A stretch of DNA of 64,000 nt from the NCBI GenBank assembly GCA_013177805.1, contig JABLXU010000021.1:1-64000 (forward strand), in the 5' to 3' direction. The stretch is from Candidatus Omnitrophota bacterium. GTDB taxonomy: Bacteria > Hinthialibacterota > Hinthialibacteria > Hinthialibacterales > Hinthialibacteraceae. Of the stretch, positions 18,334 through 27,263 are shown piece after piece (the first letter of the stretch is position 1; every line of letters begins with the position of its first letter). A program made the translations under genes and the position numbers. The notes below the pieces were generated by a model. It saw nothing but the letters and a program-made list of their open reading frames with translations. It was not told where the DNA came from and made no database searches.

Positions 18334-19709
18334 GATTCAAACAGCGCCGCTTTCATTTCCTCGACCGCGCCCGCCTGGGCCCATCCTTCGAAGTGGATTC
18401 CCTGCCGCCTCAGATCCCGTGCGTTTCCTGCGGGAATCATACCGGCATTATAGCCCAATTGGCGGGCTTCGCGGATACGGGGTTCCGCCCCGTGCACGGC
18501 GCGCACTTCCCCCGACAAACCAATTTCCCCAAAGAGAATGTACTGCGAAGGCAGAGAAATGTCAAAATAGCTGGAGAGGATAGCGGCCGCAATGCCCAGA
18601 TCGCCCGCCGGTTCTGACAGCGTGATGCCTCCCGTGACGTTAACGAACACGTCCCGGGATCCCAGCGGGATATTCAGCCGCTTTTCCAGCACGGCTAGAA
18701 TCATCGCCAGGCGGTTGGCGTCGATGCCGGTGACCGTCCGGCGCGGAAAGCCATATCCGTGAAAAGGGGCTACCAGCGCCTGGACCTCGAGCAGCAAAGG
18801 CCGGTTGCCCTCCAGCATGACCGTCACCACGGAGCCGGGCGGCCGCGATCCACCGGTGCCGGCGAAGACTGCGGCAGGATTGGGCACCTCGCGCAGGCCT
18901 TTTTCAGACATCTCGAACAGGCCGATTTCGTACGTGGAGCCGAACCGGTTCTTGATCCCCCGCAGAATCCGGTAATGCCGGTGCGGATCGCCCTCGAAAT
19001 ACAGCACGACATCGACCAGGTGCTCCAGCATCCGGGGTCCGGCGATGTTCCCGTCCTTGGTGACATGGCCAACCAGGACGATGGGCGTGGCGGTTTCCTT
19101 GGCCAGGCGCACCAGCAGGGCGGTGCAATCCCGGACCTGGCCGACCGAGCCGGGGGCTGAGGTGAGTTCCGACCAAGCAGTAGTTTGGATGGAATCCACA
19201 ATGGCTAAAAACGGCTGCAAGGAGCGGATTTCGGCGATTATGCTTTCCAATTGAGTATCGGCTTTGACGAATAGCTCCGGCGATTGAGAACCGAGCCGTT
19301 GCGCTCGTAGTTTGATTTGCGCGGGGGATTCTTCCCCGCTGATATAGAGGACCCGCCCGTAGCGCGCGGCGATCTGATCGGCGGCCTGCAACAACAAGGT
19401 AGATTTGCCGATGCCCGGTTCGCCCCCTAGCAGAATGGCCGCGCCGGGCAGGAGACCACCGCCCAGCACGCGATCCATTTCCGCGATGCCCGTGGCATAG
19501 CGTTCGCTTTCCGATACCTGGATCCCGCTCAGCGGTTCTGCGCGGGATGATCCGGGTGTGGCGCGCAACACCTCCTCCCGCACGCCGGCCGGCGGCTGGA
19601 TCTCTTCCACCAGCGTGTTCCATTCCCCGCATTGGGAACAGCGGCCGAACCATTTGGGGTGAACATGCCCGCAAGCCGTACAGCAAAAGACAGTTTTTGG
19701 TTTCCCCAT
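18330..19709 (-). CDS. radA: DNA repair protein RadA (Sms)
   Basis: 459 residues, the usual length. The N-terminal C4 zinc finger uses Cys10/Cys13 and Cys24/Cys27. The RecA-like ATPase has Walker A GGEPGIGKST and Walker B FLAIVDSIQT, the RadA-specific KNRFG motif is present (GIKNRFGSTYE), and the C-terminal Lon-protease-like domain has LFGEIGLSGEVRAV. RadA is a hexameric helicase acting in branch migration during recombination. It is coupled to the PIN-TRAM gene. Confidence 0.97.
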   Translation of the reverse strand: MGKPKTVFCCTACGHVHPKWFGRCSQCGEWNTLVEEIQPPAGVREEVLRATPGSSRAEPLSGIQVSESERYATGIAEMDRVLGGGLLPGAAILLGGEPGIGKSTLLLQAADQIAARYGRVLYISGEESPAQIKLRAQRLGSQSPELFVKADTQLESIIAEIRSLQPFLAIVDSIQTTAWSELTSAPGSVGQVRDCTALLVRLAKETATPIVLVGHVTKDGNIAGPRMLEHLVDVVLYFEGDPHRHYRILRGIKNRFGSTYEIGLFEMSEKGLREVPNPAAVFAGTGGSRPPGSVVTVMLEGNRPLLLEVQALVAPFHGYGFPRRTVTGIDANRLAMILAVLEKRLNIPLGSRDVFVNVTGGITLSEPAGDLGIAAAILSSYFDISLPSQYILFGEIGLSGEVRAVHGAEPRIREARQLGYNAGMIPAGNARDLRRQGIHFEGWAQAGAVEEMKAALFES

Positions 19710-19737
19710 GAGAACCGGCTCCGGGACGCAGTCCGGT

Positions 19738-21240
19738 TCAGAACCGCATTTTCATTCCGATATTCGGGAATTGTTCGGCGGTGACATCCTGGACTCCGCC
19801 CACCAAGTACAACTGATTCCAAATCCGGATTTCTGAATAAGCGTCTAGCCGTTCTTCGTCATTATCGGTGAGGCCTATGCCTTCCAAGCCAATCAGCAAC
19901 CGTTCGAACGGCCGCCAATCCACTCCCAGGCCCAGCTCGGATTCAATGACGCCGCCGTGGAGGGCGAAAGGCCCTAAGCGGTAACCGAACTGGGCTTCGA
20001 ACTCGTTGGACGTGCCGATGTTGTTGCCGCCCAAATAGGCATACAACTGGTCATTCAAATCGAATCCGATCCCTAGATCCACCCGGGCGTTATTGTCGTG
20101 CTCGCTGAAACGAGGACGGTCCGAAAAATACCGGGCGTCCACTTCGAAAAACAAACTTTCACCCATGGTGGTGACGTGGTTCATGACTTTGGAAGTTTTG
20201 GTGATGGCCGTCTTGGCGGATTGGGACAATTCCTCGTCGTAAATGAGTTTCCCGGCCAAGCCCTCTCCTGTTTGGATATGATTCAGCATGGAGTCGATCC
20301 GCTCGGAGGCACTCTTGGCCTGTGCCGTGATATCTTTGATGTTGACGATGGTTTCCCGGATTTCCGGCCGGCTTTCCTCCATCAGGGTCTCCAATTGCGC
20401 GATGATCCGGTCGGTTTTTTCCATGGTCTCATGCAACTGGGAGGACAGTGCGGCAATCTGAGTAGCCATGCGAACCAGGGGGCCGGAGATGTCTTCCCGC
20501 AGGGTGGTACTGAACTCCGCCGTGTTTTGGAGTGTTTTGGCGAGATGGGGCCGGGTTTCGTTGATCATTGCGCGAGCATCCGTGATGAACAACTCGGCCG
20601 TGGCCATCATGTTCTTGAGATTGGCCGTGGCCGCCTGCGTATTGGCCAGGATGTTTTTCAGGGGTTTTTCTTCCCCCCCCACGACCTCGTTGATTTGCCT
20701 GGACACCTGTTCCAGATTGGCGATCAATTGCACGATATTTCTTTGCAACTCTTCATTGGCAATGATGTCGTTAAAAGCTTGGACGGTCTTCTGCACTTCG
20801 TTGGTCAAATTAACCGCCACTTCCATCACCCGGTCCAAATCGACAGGCCCCTGGCCTTCGATCCGGGTCCCGGGAGGCGCCTTGCCTTCCGTGCCGAAGG
20901 TGATTTCCAGGTATTTTTCACCCATCATTCCCAGGGTCTGAATCGAGGCTTTCGAGTCCCGCGAAATCATCGCGTTTTCCGTGACCTGGACATTCACCAC
21001 GACATAGACGGTGGGTGTGGGTTCGTGCACCGTTTCGATCGAGAGGCCCACGACCTCGCCCACATCGAAACCCGCTTGTTTGACCGGAGCGCCGACCTCC
21101 AACGTTCCCACATTGGTGAAGTACACGGGATAATGGTCTGTCTTGCCTTTCAAAAATCCTTTCCCCATGTTGATCGTGAAGAAAAGCAAAACCAGAAAGA
21201 CGGTGACGACAAACAAACCCAACTTGGCTTCCTTATTCAT
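19738..21240 (-). CDS. mlaD: MlaD/MCE-family lipid transport protein with C-terminal beta-rich domain
   Basis: 500 residues, far longer than MlaD of Escherichia coli (about 180). One membrane helix lies at 6-24 (LGLFVVTVFLVLLFFTINM), the MCE domain at ~38-116 (VYFTNVGTLEVGAPVKQAGF), then helical coiled-coil-like sequence to ~350. The last ~145 residues look like alternating beta strands (VDLGIGFDLNDQLYAYLGG; GVDWRPFERLLIGLEG) and end in aromatic Phe, as in outer-membrane barrels or barrel-like tails of MCE proteins from other phyla. It is the substrate-binding subunit of the Mla ABC system encoded by the next two genes upstream and may span the periplasm as a tube. Confidence 0.87.
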   Translation of the reverse strand: MNKEAKLGLFVVTVFLVLLFFTINMGKGFLKGKTDHYPVYFTNVGTLEVGAPVKQAGFDVGEVVGLSIETVHEPTPTVYVVVNVQVTENAMISRDSKASIQTLGMMGEKYLEITFGTEGKAPPGTRIEGQGPVDLDRVMEVAVNLTNEVQKTVQAFNDIIANEELQRNIVQLIANLEQVSRQINEVVGGEEKPLKNILANTQAATANLKNMMATAELFITDARAMINETRPHLAKTLQNTAEFSTTLREDISGPLVRMATQIAALSSQLHETMEKTDRIIAQLETLMEESRPEIRETIVNIKDITAQAKSASERIDSMLNHIQTGEGLAGKLIYDEELSQSAKTAITKTSKVMNHVTTMGESLFFEVDARYFSDRPRFSEHDNNARVDLGIGFDLNDQLYAYLGGNNIGTSNEFEAQFGYRLGPFALHGGVIESELGLGVDWRPFERLLIGLEGIGLTDNDEERLDAYSEIRIWNQLYLVGGVQDVTAEQFPNIGMKMRF

Positions 21241-21270
21241 AATGCCTCGGCTTTCCTGGATCGGAATACA

Positions 21271-22089
21271 TTACAAGTTGGTTAAAGGCCCTTCCGACCG
21301 TCCTTGGATAAATTGCTGAATGATTTCGTCATCGGTGTCCCGGATTTCTTCGGGTGTGCCGGTGAAATGAAACCGCCCTTCGTACAGCATCGAGATCTGG
21401 CTGGCCACCTTGAAAGCGCTCACCATGTCATGCGTGATTACCACGGAGGTGACCTGCAACTCCTCGGCCAACTTGATGATCAAATCGTTGATCGCGTCCG
21501 AGGTGACCGGATCGAGGCCGGTGGTGGGCTCATCGTAGAGCAGGATCTTGGGATTCTGAATGATGGCGCGCGCCAGACCCACCCGTTTCCTCATCCCCCC
21601 CGACAACTCGGACGGCATTTTCTCGAGAATGTCGCCCAACCGGACCATTTTCAAGGTTTCCAGGACCTTCTCCCGGATTTCCCGTTCTGTCAATTTACGT
21701 TCTTCGTAAAGCGTGAAGCCCACGTTGTGAAGAACGTTCAGTGAATCGAAAAGCGCCGCGTTCTGAAAGAGCAATCCGATTTTCCGGCGGATGGGCGTGA
21801 GCGCACGCTCTCCCAGCCGGGATATTTCCACCCCATCCACGTAAACTTCCCCCGCGTCCGGTTGGAACAAACCACAGATATGCTTAATCAGGACGCTTTT
21901 CCCCTCGCCACTGCGTCCGATGATCACGCGCGTTTCCCCCGGGTAGATGGATAACGTGGCTCCCCTCAAAATCGGCTTCCCGCCCAACGTTTTGTATACA
22001 TTTGACAGGAGGATCATCTCACCGTTGAGGGGGGCGGAAGGGGGAGGCGATCCGTAAGACGGCTTTAGGGAAAGATTTGGATGATCCAT
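21271..22089 (-). CDS. mlaF: Mla-type ABC transporter ATP-binding protein
   Basis: 272 residues when started at the ATG at 22089, overlapping the permease stop by 25 bases; the Met at 22017 is an alternative that removes a Pro-rich extension. Walker A is GRSGEGKSVL, signature LSGGMRKRVGLARAI, Walker B ILLYDEPTTGLDP, and the switch His is in VVITHDM. The Ser/Glu spacing GRSGEGKS is the form seen in MlaF. It energises phospholipid movement between membranes with MlaE and MlaD. Confidence 0.93.
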   Translation of the reverse strand: MDHPNLSLKPSYGSPPPSAPLNGEMILLSNVYKTLGGKPILRGATLSIYPGETRVIIGRSGEGKSVLIKHICGLFQPDAGEVYVDGVEISRLGERALTPIRRKIGLLFQNAALFDSLNVLHNVGFTLYEERKLTEREIREKVLETLKMVRLGDILEKMPSELSGGMRKRVGLARAIIQNPKILLYDEPTTGLDPVTSDAINDLIIKLAEELQVTSVVITHDMVSAFKVASQISMLYEGRFHFTGTPEEIRDTDDEIIQQFIQGRSEGPLTNL

Positions 22090-22877
22090 GTCGTTAACAG
22101 AAAATTGGCCACCAGAATCAGAATAGACGACATGACCACCGACTGGGTGGTGGCTTCCCCCACCCCTTGCGCGCCGAAGCCGGTTTCGAATCCTTTGAAA
22201 CATCCCACTGTGCCCACAATCATGCCGAAAAAGATGGTTTTGAAGAGACCGCTCAGATAATCCTGCAGGGTCAAGAACTTCCAGATATTGGTAATGTACA
22301 TGCCGGGAGTGATTTGGAGGATTGTCACGCCGACCACAAAACCGCCGCCGATGCCCACCGCAATGGCGAGAATCGTTAGGGCGGGAAACATGAGCGTCGC
22401 GGCGATGAAGCGGGGAACCACCAAATAACTAATGGGATTGGTTCCTAGGGTTTTTAGGGCATCGATCTGTTCGGTGACTTTCATGGTGCCGATCTCGGCG
22501 GTGATTCCCGCGGAAACCCGGCCTGCCAGAACGACTGAGGTCAGCACCGGCCCGATTTCCCGGGCGAAACTGATCGCCGAGATCCCGCTGGCGTATACCT
22601 TCATCCCCATGGGCTTGAGTTGGGTTCCGGTTTGCAACACCAGCACCATCCCGGTGAATATGGCTGTCAGCAAGGCGATGGGGACCGACATCACCCCGAT
22701 CAAAACCATCTGTTCGATGGTCAACCGAATTCTCCAGGGCGGACAGAAGCAAAGGTAGAGCGTTTGGAAATACAATTGAGTCAGACGGCCGACGCTGTCA
22801 AAGAACTCCGCGGTCCGCTGGCCAATATGGCTTAAAACTGATCCCACACTGTGTCCTGCGGTAGTAGCTCCATTCAT
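22065..22877 (-). CDS. mlaE: Mla-type ABC transporter permease
   Basis: 270 residues, typical MlaE length, with about five membrane segments (for example IGVMSVPIALLTAIFTGMVL; LVANFLLTTWIIQIF). Signature stretches are REIGPVLTSVVLAGRVSAG, EIGTMKVTEQIDALKTLG and PRFIAATLMFPALT, all strongly conserved in MlaE/YrbE. It is the first Mla gene on the minus strand and precedes mlaF and mlaD in the usual order. No mlaA, mlaB or mlaC gene is in the window. Confidence 0.95.
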   Translation of the reverse strand: MNGATTAGHSVGSVLSHIGQRTAEFFDSVGRLTQLYFQTLYLCFCPPWRIRLTIEQMVLIGVMSVPIALLTAIFTGMVLVLQTGTQLKPMGMKVYASGISAISFAREIGPVLTSVVLAGRVSAGITAEIGTMKVTEQIDALKTLGTNPISYLVVPRFIAATLMFPALTILAIAVGIGGGFVVGVTILQITPGMYITNIWKFLTLQDYLSGLFKTIFFGMIVGTVGCFKGFETGFGAQGVGEATTQSVVMSSILILVANFLLTTWIIQIFP

Positions 22878-22935
22878 GACTTTTTCGCGAAGCCTCCCCC
22901 CGGGACCGGTTGATTTTTACCCGGAATGCCAGCCC

Positions 22936-23892
22936 TTACGTCGCCCGGGCCGCGGATTCTTCTTCCGCTTTCATTTCATCCACATATTTGGCGGCGGCAA
23001 TAGCGGCCGTGACGCCATCTCCGGCTGAACTGGCCAACTGCCGCGCAGCCTGGGTACGGCAATCCCCGCAGGCGAACATCCCGGGAAGCGATGTGCGCAT
23101 CCACAGATCCACCTTGATCAGCTTGTTTTCGTCCAGTTCCACTAAATTTTCGACCAAGCGGGTATTGGGAATATGGCCCACGAAGATGAATACCCCGTCC
23201 GTCGGAAATTCCTCGATTTCTTTGGTTTTCACATTCTCCAGCACCACATGTTTGACCTTGCCGTTGCTGACGATTTCATTGACCACTGTGTTCCAAATAA
23301 ATTGGATCTTCGGATGCGCAAAGGCCCGTTCTTGCAATATTTTACTGGCCCGCAGCTCGTCGCGCCGGTGAATGATCGTCACTGACGAGGCATAGCGGGT
23401 CAAAAACAAACCTTCTTCCACCGCCGCGTCGCCTCCTCCGACCACCACGACTTTTTTATCCCGGAAAAAGGCGCCGTCGCAGGTGGCGCAGTAGGAGACG
23501 CCCGTCCCTACGTTCTTATCCTCGCCGGGGACACCCAGTTTACGGGGATCGGCCCCCATCGCGCAAATCACCGTGCGGGCCGTATAGTCTTTCCCATCGG
23601 CCACCACGGTAAACATCTTGCCCTCCGGACGGATTTCACTCACCGTACCGTTGATGACCTGCGCCCCGAAATGCTCCGCCTGTTTCTGGAAACGGTCCGC
23701 CAGGTCCAAGCCGGTGATCGGTTCGGGAAATCCAGGATAATTTTCCACGGCTTCCGTCAACGATATTTGTCCCCCGCTGACCCCCTTTTCGATCACCAAG
23801 GTGCTCAGCCGGCCCCGGGCGGTGTAGAGGGCGGCTGCCAACCCTGCAGGGCCCGCGCCGATGATGATGGTGTCGTATATCCGGGATTCCAT
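22936..23892 (-). CDS. trxB: Thioredoxin reductase
   Basis: 318 residues. FAD-binding GAGPAGLAAALYTARG near the N-terminus, redox-active CATC in YCATCDGAFF, NADPH motif VVGGGDAAVEEG, and the C-terminal FAD contact FACGDCRTQAARQ, which in the classic enzyme reads GDVxxxxxRQ. The enzyme passes electrons from NADPH to thioredoxin in the cytoplasm. It lies 58 bases upstream of mlaE on the same strand and could be cotranscribed. Confidence 0.96.
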   Translation of the reverse strand: MESRIYDTIIIGAGPAGLAAALYTARGRLSTLVIEKGVSGGQISLTEAVENYPGFPEPITGLDLADRFQKQAEHFGAQVINGTVSEIRPEGKMFTVVADGKDYTARTVICAMGADPRKLGVPGEDKNVGTGVSYCATCDGAFFRDKKVVVVGGGDAAVEEGLFLTRYASSVTIIHRRDELRASKILQERAFAHPKIQFIWNTVVNEIVSNGKVKHVVLENVKTKEIEEFPTDGVFIFVGHIPNTRLVENLVELDENKLIKVDLWMRTSLPGMFACGDCRTQAARQLASSAGDGVTAAIAAAKYVDEMKAEEESAARAT

Positions 23893-24252
23893 AATTTTTT
23901 CTTCCTGCCTTCTGTTTTGAGTTGAATTTATTGTATATCTTCCAGCAGGGATTGGCTATGTGGGCGGATTTCCCGGTAATGTCTGGAACTTTACGGCACA
24001 TTGGGCCACCGGACGTTTTGATCTCTGGTCAGTTCAAGTCTTGAATCGGGAAGATGTTCGATTCCTCCACCGGCACATGACTCTCAATGAACCGGTTGGA
24101 TCGATCGGACTGAGCACCCCATTAGGCTTCCTTGGAGGTTCGCCCTCTCACTGGCGTTATGATAAGATGACCTCACCCTGTATCCCGGGACTTGGCTTTG
24201 GGATACTAACGTTTGGGATTGAAATCCGTTACGCCTACCGAGAGGTGCGATC
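23893..24252. other. Divergent intergenic region, no gene recognised
   Basis: About 360 bases between the divergent trxB and the exported protein at 24253. A short frame here (23960-24256) has no support. A stretch ending near 24083 superficially resembles the T-arm and acceptor end of a tRNA but does not pair. Promoters for both neighbours should lie here; none could be assigned with confidence. Confidence 0.5.
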
Positions 24253-25845
24253 ATGATGCGACGTATGGCGGCAACCGTCATTCTGGCAGCTGGATTTTGG
24301 GGAATCACCGCGTGGGGAAATGCCTCCACACTGTTTTTTCAGGCAGAAGGGAATGGCTGGCAGGCTCAAGACACCTTCCAACATTGTTACCGGTACCTTC
24401 ACGGCTGGCTGGCCCACCGCGATCCATCCTCCGGCCTGATTCCGCGCAACCTGACCCGTTCCTGGTTCTGGAACGCCCAGGACTCCGCGGCGGATAACTA
24501 TCCCTTCATGGTATTGGCCGCGTCCCTGCTCGACCGGAACCTGTACCAAACCACCCTGCGAGAAATGCTCCAAACTGAGATACGGCTGACCAACCGGCTG
24601 GATAACCTTCCGGACGATTATGATTTTGCCTCCAAGCAATTCGTTCATCCGGAAATCGATATGCGGCGGTTGATCTTCGGCGGTTCGGAGTACATGAAGG
24701 ACGGCTTGATACCTCTTACCGAATGGCTGGGCCCTACCGAATGGACCGGCCGGATGATTGGCATCATGGATTCTATTTGGAAACACGCTCCGGTGGATAC
24801 CCCTTACGGCAAGATCCCGGCCGGGGATCACGAGGTTAGTGGCGATCAACTGCAAACCCTCTGCCGCCTCTATTGGATGACCGGCGAGGAACGGTACAAG
24901 AATTGGGCCTTCCGCCTCGCCGATTATTTTCTGCTGGATCACCATCCCGCCGATGAGGAAAAATTGAGCCTGGATGATCACGGCTGCGAAATCATCGGTG
25001 GCCTTTCCGAAGCGTATGTTCTGGCCGCATATACCGATACCGCCCGCCGGGAGTCATACCGCGCCCCTCTCTACCGCCTGTTGGACCGCATCCTCGAGGT
25101 GGCGGCCAACGAGGACGGGCTGTTGTACATGCTGATCAATCCCCGGGAAGGAACGGTTTTGAACGAGGAACTCACGGATAATTGGGGATACGATTACAAC
25201 GCGATCCTAACGGCCGCTCAACTGGATGGCGAACCACGTTACCGGGATGCGGTCCGCCATGTTCTTGAAAATGTGTATAAATACCTGGATTATCCCTGGG
25301 AAGGAGGAGGAGCCGACGGCTACGCGGACAGCATCGAGGGCGGTATCAACCTCTTGAACCGCGTGACGGTGGAAAGCGCGTGCGAATGGGTCGATCAAAG
25401 CATGAAAATCCTGTTGAACAAACAGCGCAAGGACGGAATCATCGAGGGTTGGCATGGTGACGGCAACTTCACCCGAACGGCTTTGATGTATGCCCTTTGG
25501 AAAACCCAGGGCGTCAGCGTGCATCCTTGGCGGCCGGATCTGGCCATCGGCGCGGTACGGCAGGGGGACGATCTGTTTCTCTCGCTCACCGGGGATTGGA
25601 AATGGTCCGGTGTGGTGAAATTCGATATCCCCCGCCACCGCGCATATTTCCATATGCCACTGGATTACCCCCGCATCAACCAGTTCCCTGAATGGTTCAC
25701 TGTGGATCCGGAAAAAACGTACCAGGTGACAATTGGTCAGCAAGAATCCGTGTTGATCCAAGGAAGTAAACTGCGGGATGGAATTTCCGTGCAGACGGAA
25801 GCCGGGATGCCACTCTGGATTCAGATTTCTCAGGCCGGATCATGA
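24253..25845 (+). CDS. Exported alpha/alpha-toroid glycosidase-like protein
   Basis: 530 residues with a signal peptide (MMRRMAATVILAAGF..., cleavage near residue 25). The body is made of helical hairpins rich in Trp, Tyr and Asp (YRYLHGWLAHRDPSSGL; LQTLCRLYWMTGEERYKNWA; LDRILEVAANEDGLLYMLIN), which resembles the six-hairpin fold of glycoside hydrolases such as families 88, 105 or 127. The last ~110 residues look like a beta-sheet domain. No catalytic motif could be recognised, so the activity is unknown. GAGGTG lies about 7 nt before the start. Confidence 0.6.
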   Translation: MMRRMAATVILAAGFWGITAWGNASTLFFQAEGNGWQAQDTFQHCYRYLHGWLAHRDPSSGLIPRNLTRSWFWNAQDSAADNYPFMVLAASLLDRNLYQTTLREMLQTEIRLTNRLDNLPDDYDFASKQFVHPEIDMRRLIFGGSEYMKDGLIPLTEWLGPTEWTGRMIGIMDSIWKHAPVDTPYGKIPAGDHEVSGDQLQTLCRLYWMTGEERYKNWAFRLADYFLLDHHPADEEKLSLDDHGCEIIGGLSEAYVLAAYTDTARRESYRAPLYRLLDRILEVAANEDGLLYMLINPREGTVLNEELTDNWGYDYNAILTAAQLDGEPRYRDAVRHVLENVYKYLDYPWEGGGADGYADSIEGGINLLNRVTVESACEWVDQSMKILLNKQRKDGIIEGWHGDGNFTRTALMYALWKTQGVSVHPWRPDLAIGAVRQGDDLFLSLTGDWKWSGVVKFDIPRHRAYFHMPLDYPRINQFPEWFTVDPEKTYQVTIGQQESVLIQGSKLRDGISVQTEAGMPLWIQISQAGS

Positions 25846-26117
25846 CTCCCAGTCCCGCATGGAATCCAATAATGGGAGTGCGAAATTGAAAAATCCACAT
25901 TGTTCTGTGGTAAAAAAGCCACAGGCACGGAAACGAAAATCTGCATGTATTCTACTTAATTTATTACACTTAGATCTGAAACAGATTAAATATTCTATCC
26001 GCTCTATTCGTCTAAATGGTTACATGACCTGAGAATCAGTGCTATGGTCTAAGAAATGAAGGCTTTGTCGATCTGGCGTTAGGCCTAGAGAAGAAACCAA
26101 GTGAGGATTGAATCCAA

Positions 26118-27191
26118 GTGGGGAAATCCCGCTCCAATATCAACATAAAGATTCGGAATAGGCAGATTGCTTTTCTAAAGAGGTTGATGGTTTTGATTTG
26201 GAAACACGCCTTCTTTTTGAAATCGGGAGTTTATCTGGGAATCTGTGTGATCCTTGCGGGGGCTGGCGCGGCCGGATGTATGAAAACCGGTGGCTCCATT
26301 CAAGCCAACTATACAAAGGTGAGCCTGGTTGAAGAGGCTGATCGTTTGTTTGAAAAAGGTCAATACCAAACCGCTCTCTTGAAATATTCCGGGTACGTGC
26401 TTTCGCCCTATCCCAACAAGGATAAAAGAGATCTCCCCTACGCGCGGTATCAAATGGCGCTGTGCCAGTTCCTATTGGGCCAATACACCGATGCCCGGAT
26501 GACTCTGTCAACCTTGATGAAAGAAAATCCTGGCCAATACCGTCAGGAAGCAGACGCCCTGATGGCGAAAATTAATGAAAAAATCCAAGCCCGCGACCAA
26601 ATCCTGGCTCAAAAACAGGATGAACTCCAACAGGAAATTCAAAAAGTGGAACAATTCGCCGCCCAGAATCCCAACAGTGCGGAATATCATTTCCAACTGG
26701 GCGACTTGTACTGGAAAGCGGGACGGACTACGGACGCCGTCAAAGAATACGAAAAAGCCGCCAAACTCGATCCTTCTTACCTGGAAAAAAGCACCCTCCG
26801 CCAACGGGTCCGGGTGACCAGTGCCGGTGAATTTACAGTGCGCGATTCCATCCCCCTGGCGGCCCCCCAAAGCCCGGTGCGGGTGACTGGGGCGCGGATG
26901 CAAATTGTCCAGCGCGAAAATTGGTTGGGTAAAAAAGAAACCATCCGCCTCAGCGGCCAAGTGGAAAATGTAGGCCTCTACGATGTGACCAACGTCCAAG
27001 TAGAAGTCACCATTTATGATTTCCATGATACCGTACAGGGCGTTCAATTGGCCAAAATCGGAACCCTCCGGGCTGGCCAAAAACGTCCCTTTTCTGTTCT
27101 CTTCGACGACTACAGCGAACTGGCGATTGATATCAACAAATACACGACGCAGGTCTTTTATGATGAACCCCGGAATGCGGTAAAAGGGTGA
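26118..27191 (+). CDS. TPR lipoprotein with C-terminal FxLYD-like domain
   Basis: 357 residues from a GTG start. A hydrophobic segment ends in GAGAAGC at Cys54, a plausible lipobox; starting at the internal ATG at 26187 would place this Cys at residue 31, a normal lipoprotein signal. TPR-like repeats cover ~65-145 (ADRLFEKGQYQTALLKYSGY) and ~190-225 (YHFQLGDLYWKAGRTTDAVK), separated by a Gln/Glu-rich coiled coil. The C-terminal ~255-345 is a beta domain of FxLYD type (LSGQVENVGLYDVTNVQVEV). It stands directly before two short secretin-like genes, so it may act as a pilotin or assembly factor for them. Confidence 0.65.
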   Translation: MGKSRSNINIKIRNRQIAFLKRLMVLIWKHAFFLKSGVYLGICVILAGAGAAGCMKTGGSIQANYTKVSLVEEADRLFEKGQYQTALLKYSGYVLSPYPNKDKRDLPYARYQMALCQFLLGQYTDARMTLSTLMKENPGQYRQEADALMAKINEKIQARDQILAQKQDELQQEIQKVEQFAAQNPNSAEYHFQLGDLYWKAGRTTDAVKEYEKAAKLDPSYLEKSTLRQRVRVTSAGEFTVRDSIPLAAPQSPVRVTGARMQIVQRENWLGKKETIRLSGQVENVGLYDVTNVQVEVTIYDFHDTVQGVQLAKIGTLRAGQKRPFSVLFDDYSELAIDINKYTTQVFYDEPRNAVKG

Positions 27192-27263
27192 AGGGGCATG
27201 GGAATACCACTCTGTTTCTTTTTCTTTAATTGCGGACGGTTTGGGGCCAATTCGAGTAGTGAG

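Noticed and set aside
24003-24083. tRNA-like stretch ending TTCGATTCCTCCACCGGCA
   Set aside because: The T-stem and acceptor stem do not pair, and no anticodon arm of normal shape is found.
23960-24256. 98-codon frame before the exported glycosidase-like gene
   Set aside because: No ribosome binding site or recognisable content; overlaps the next start.
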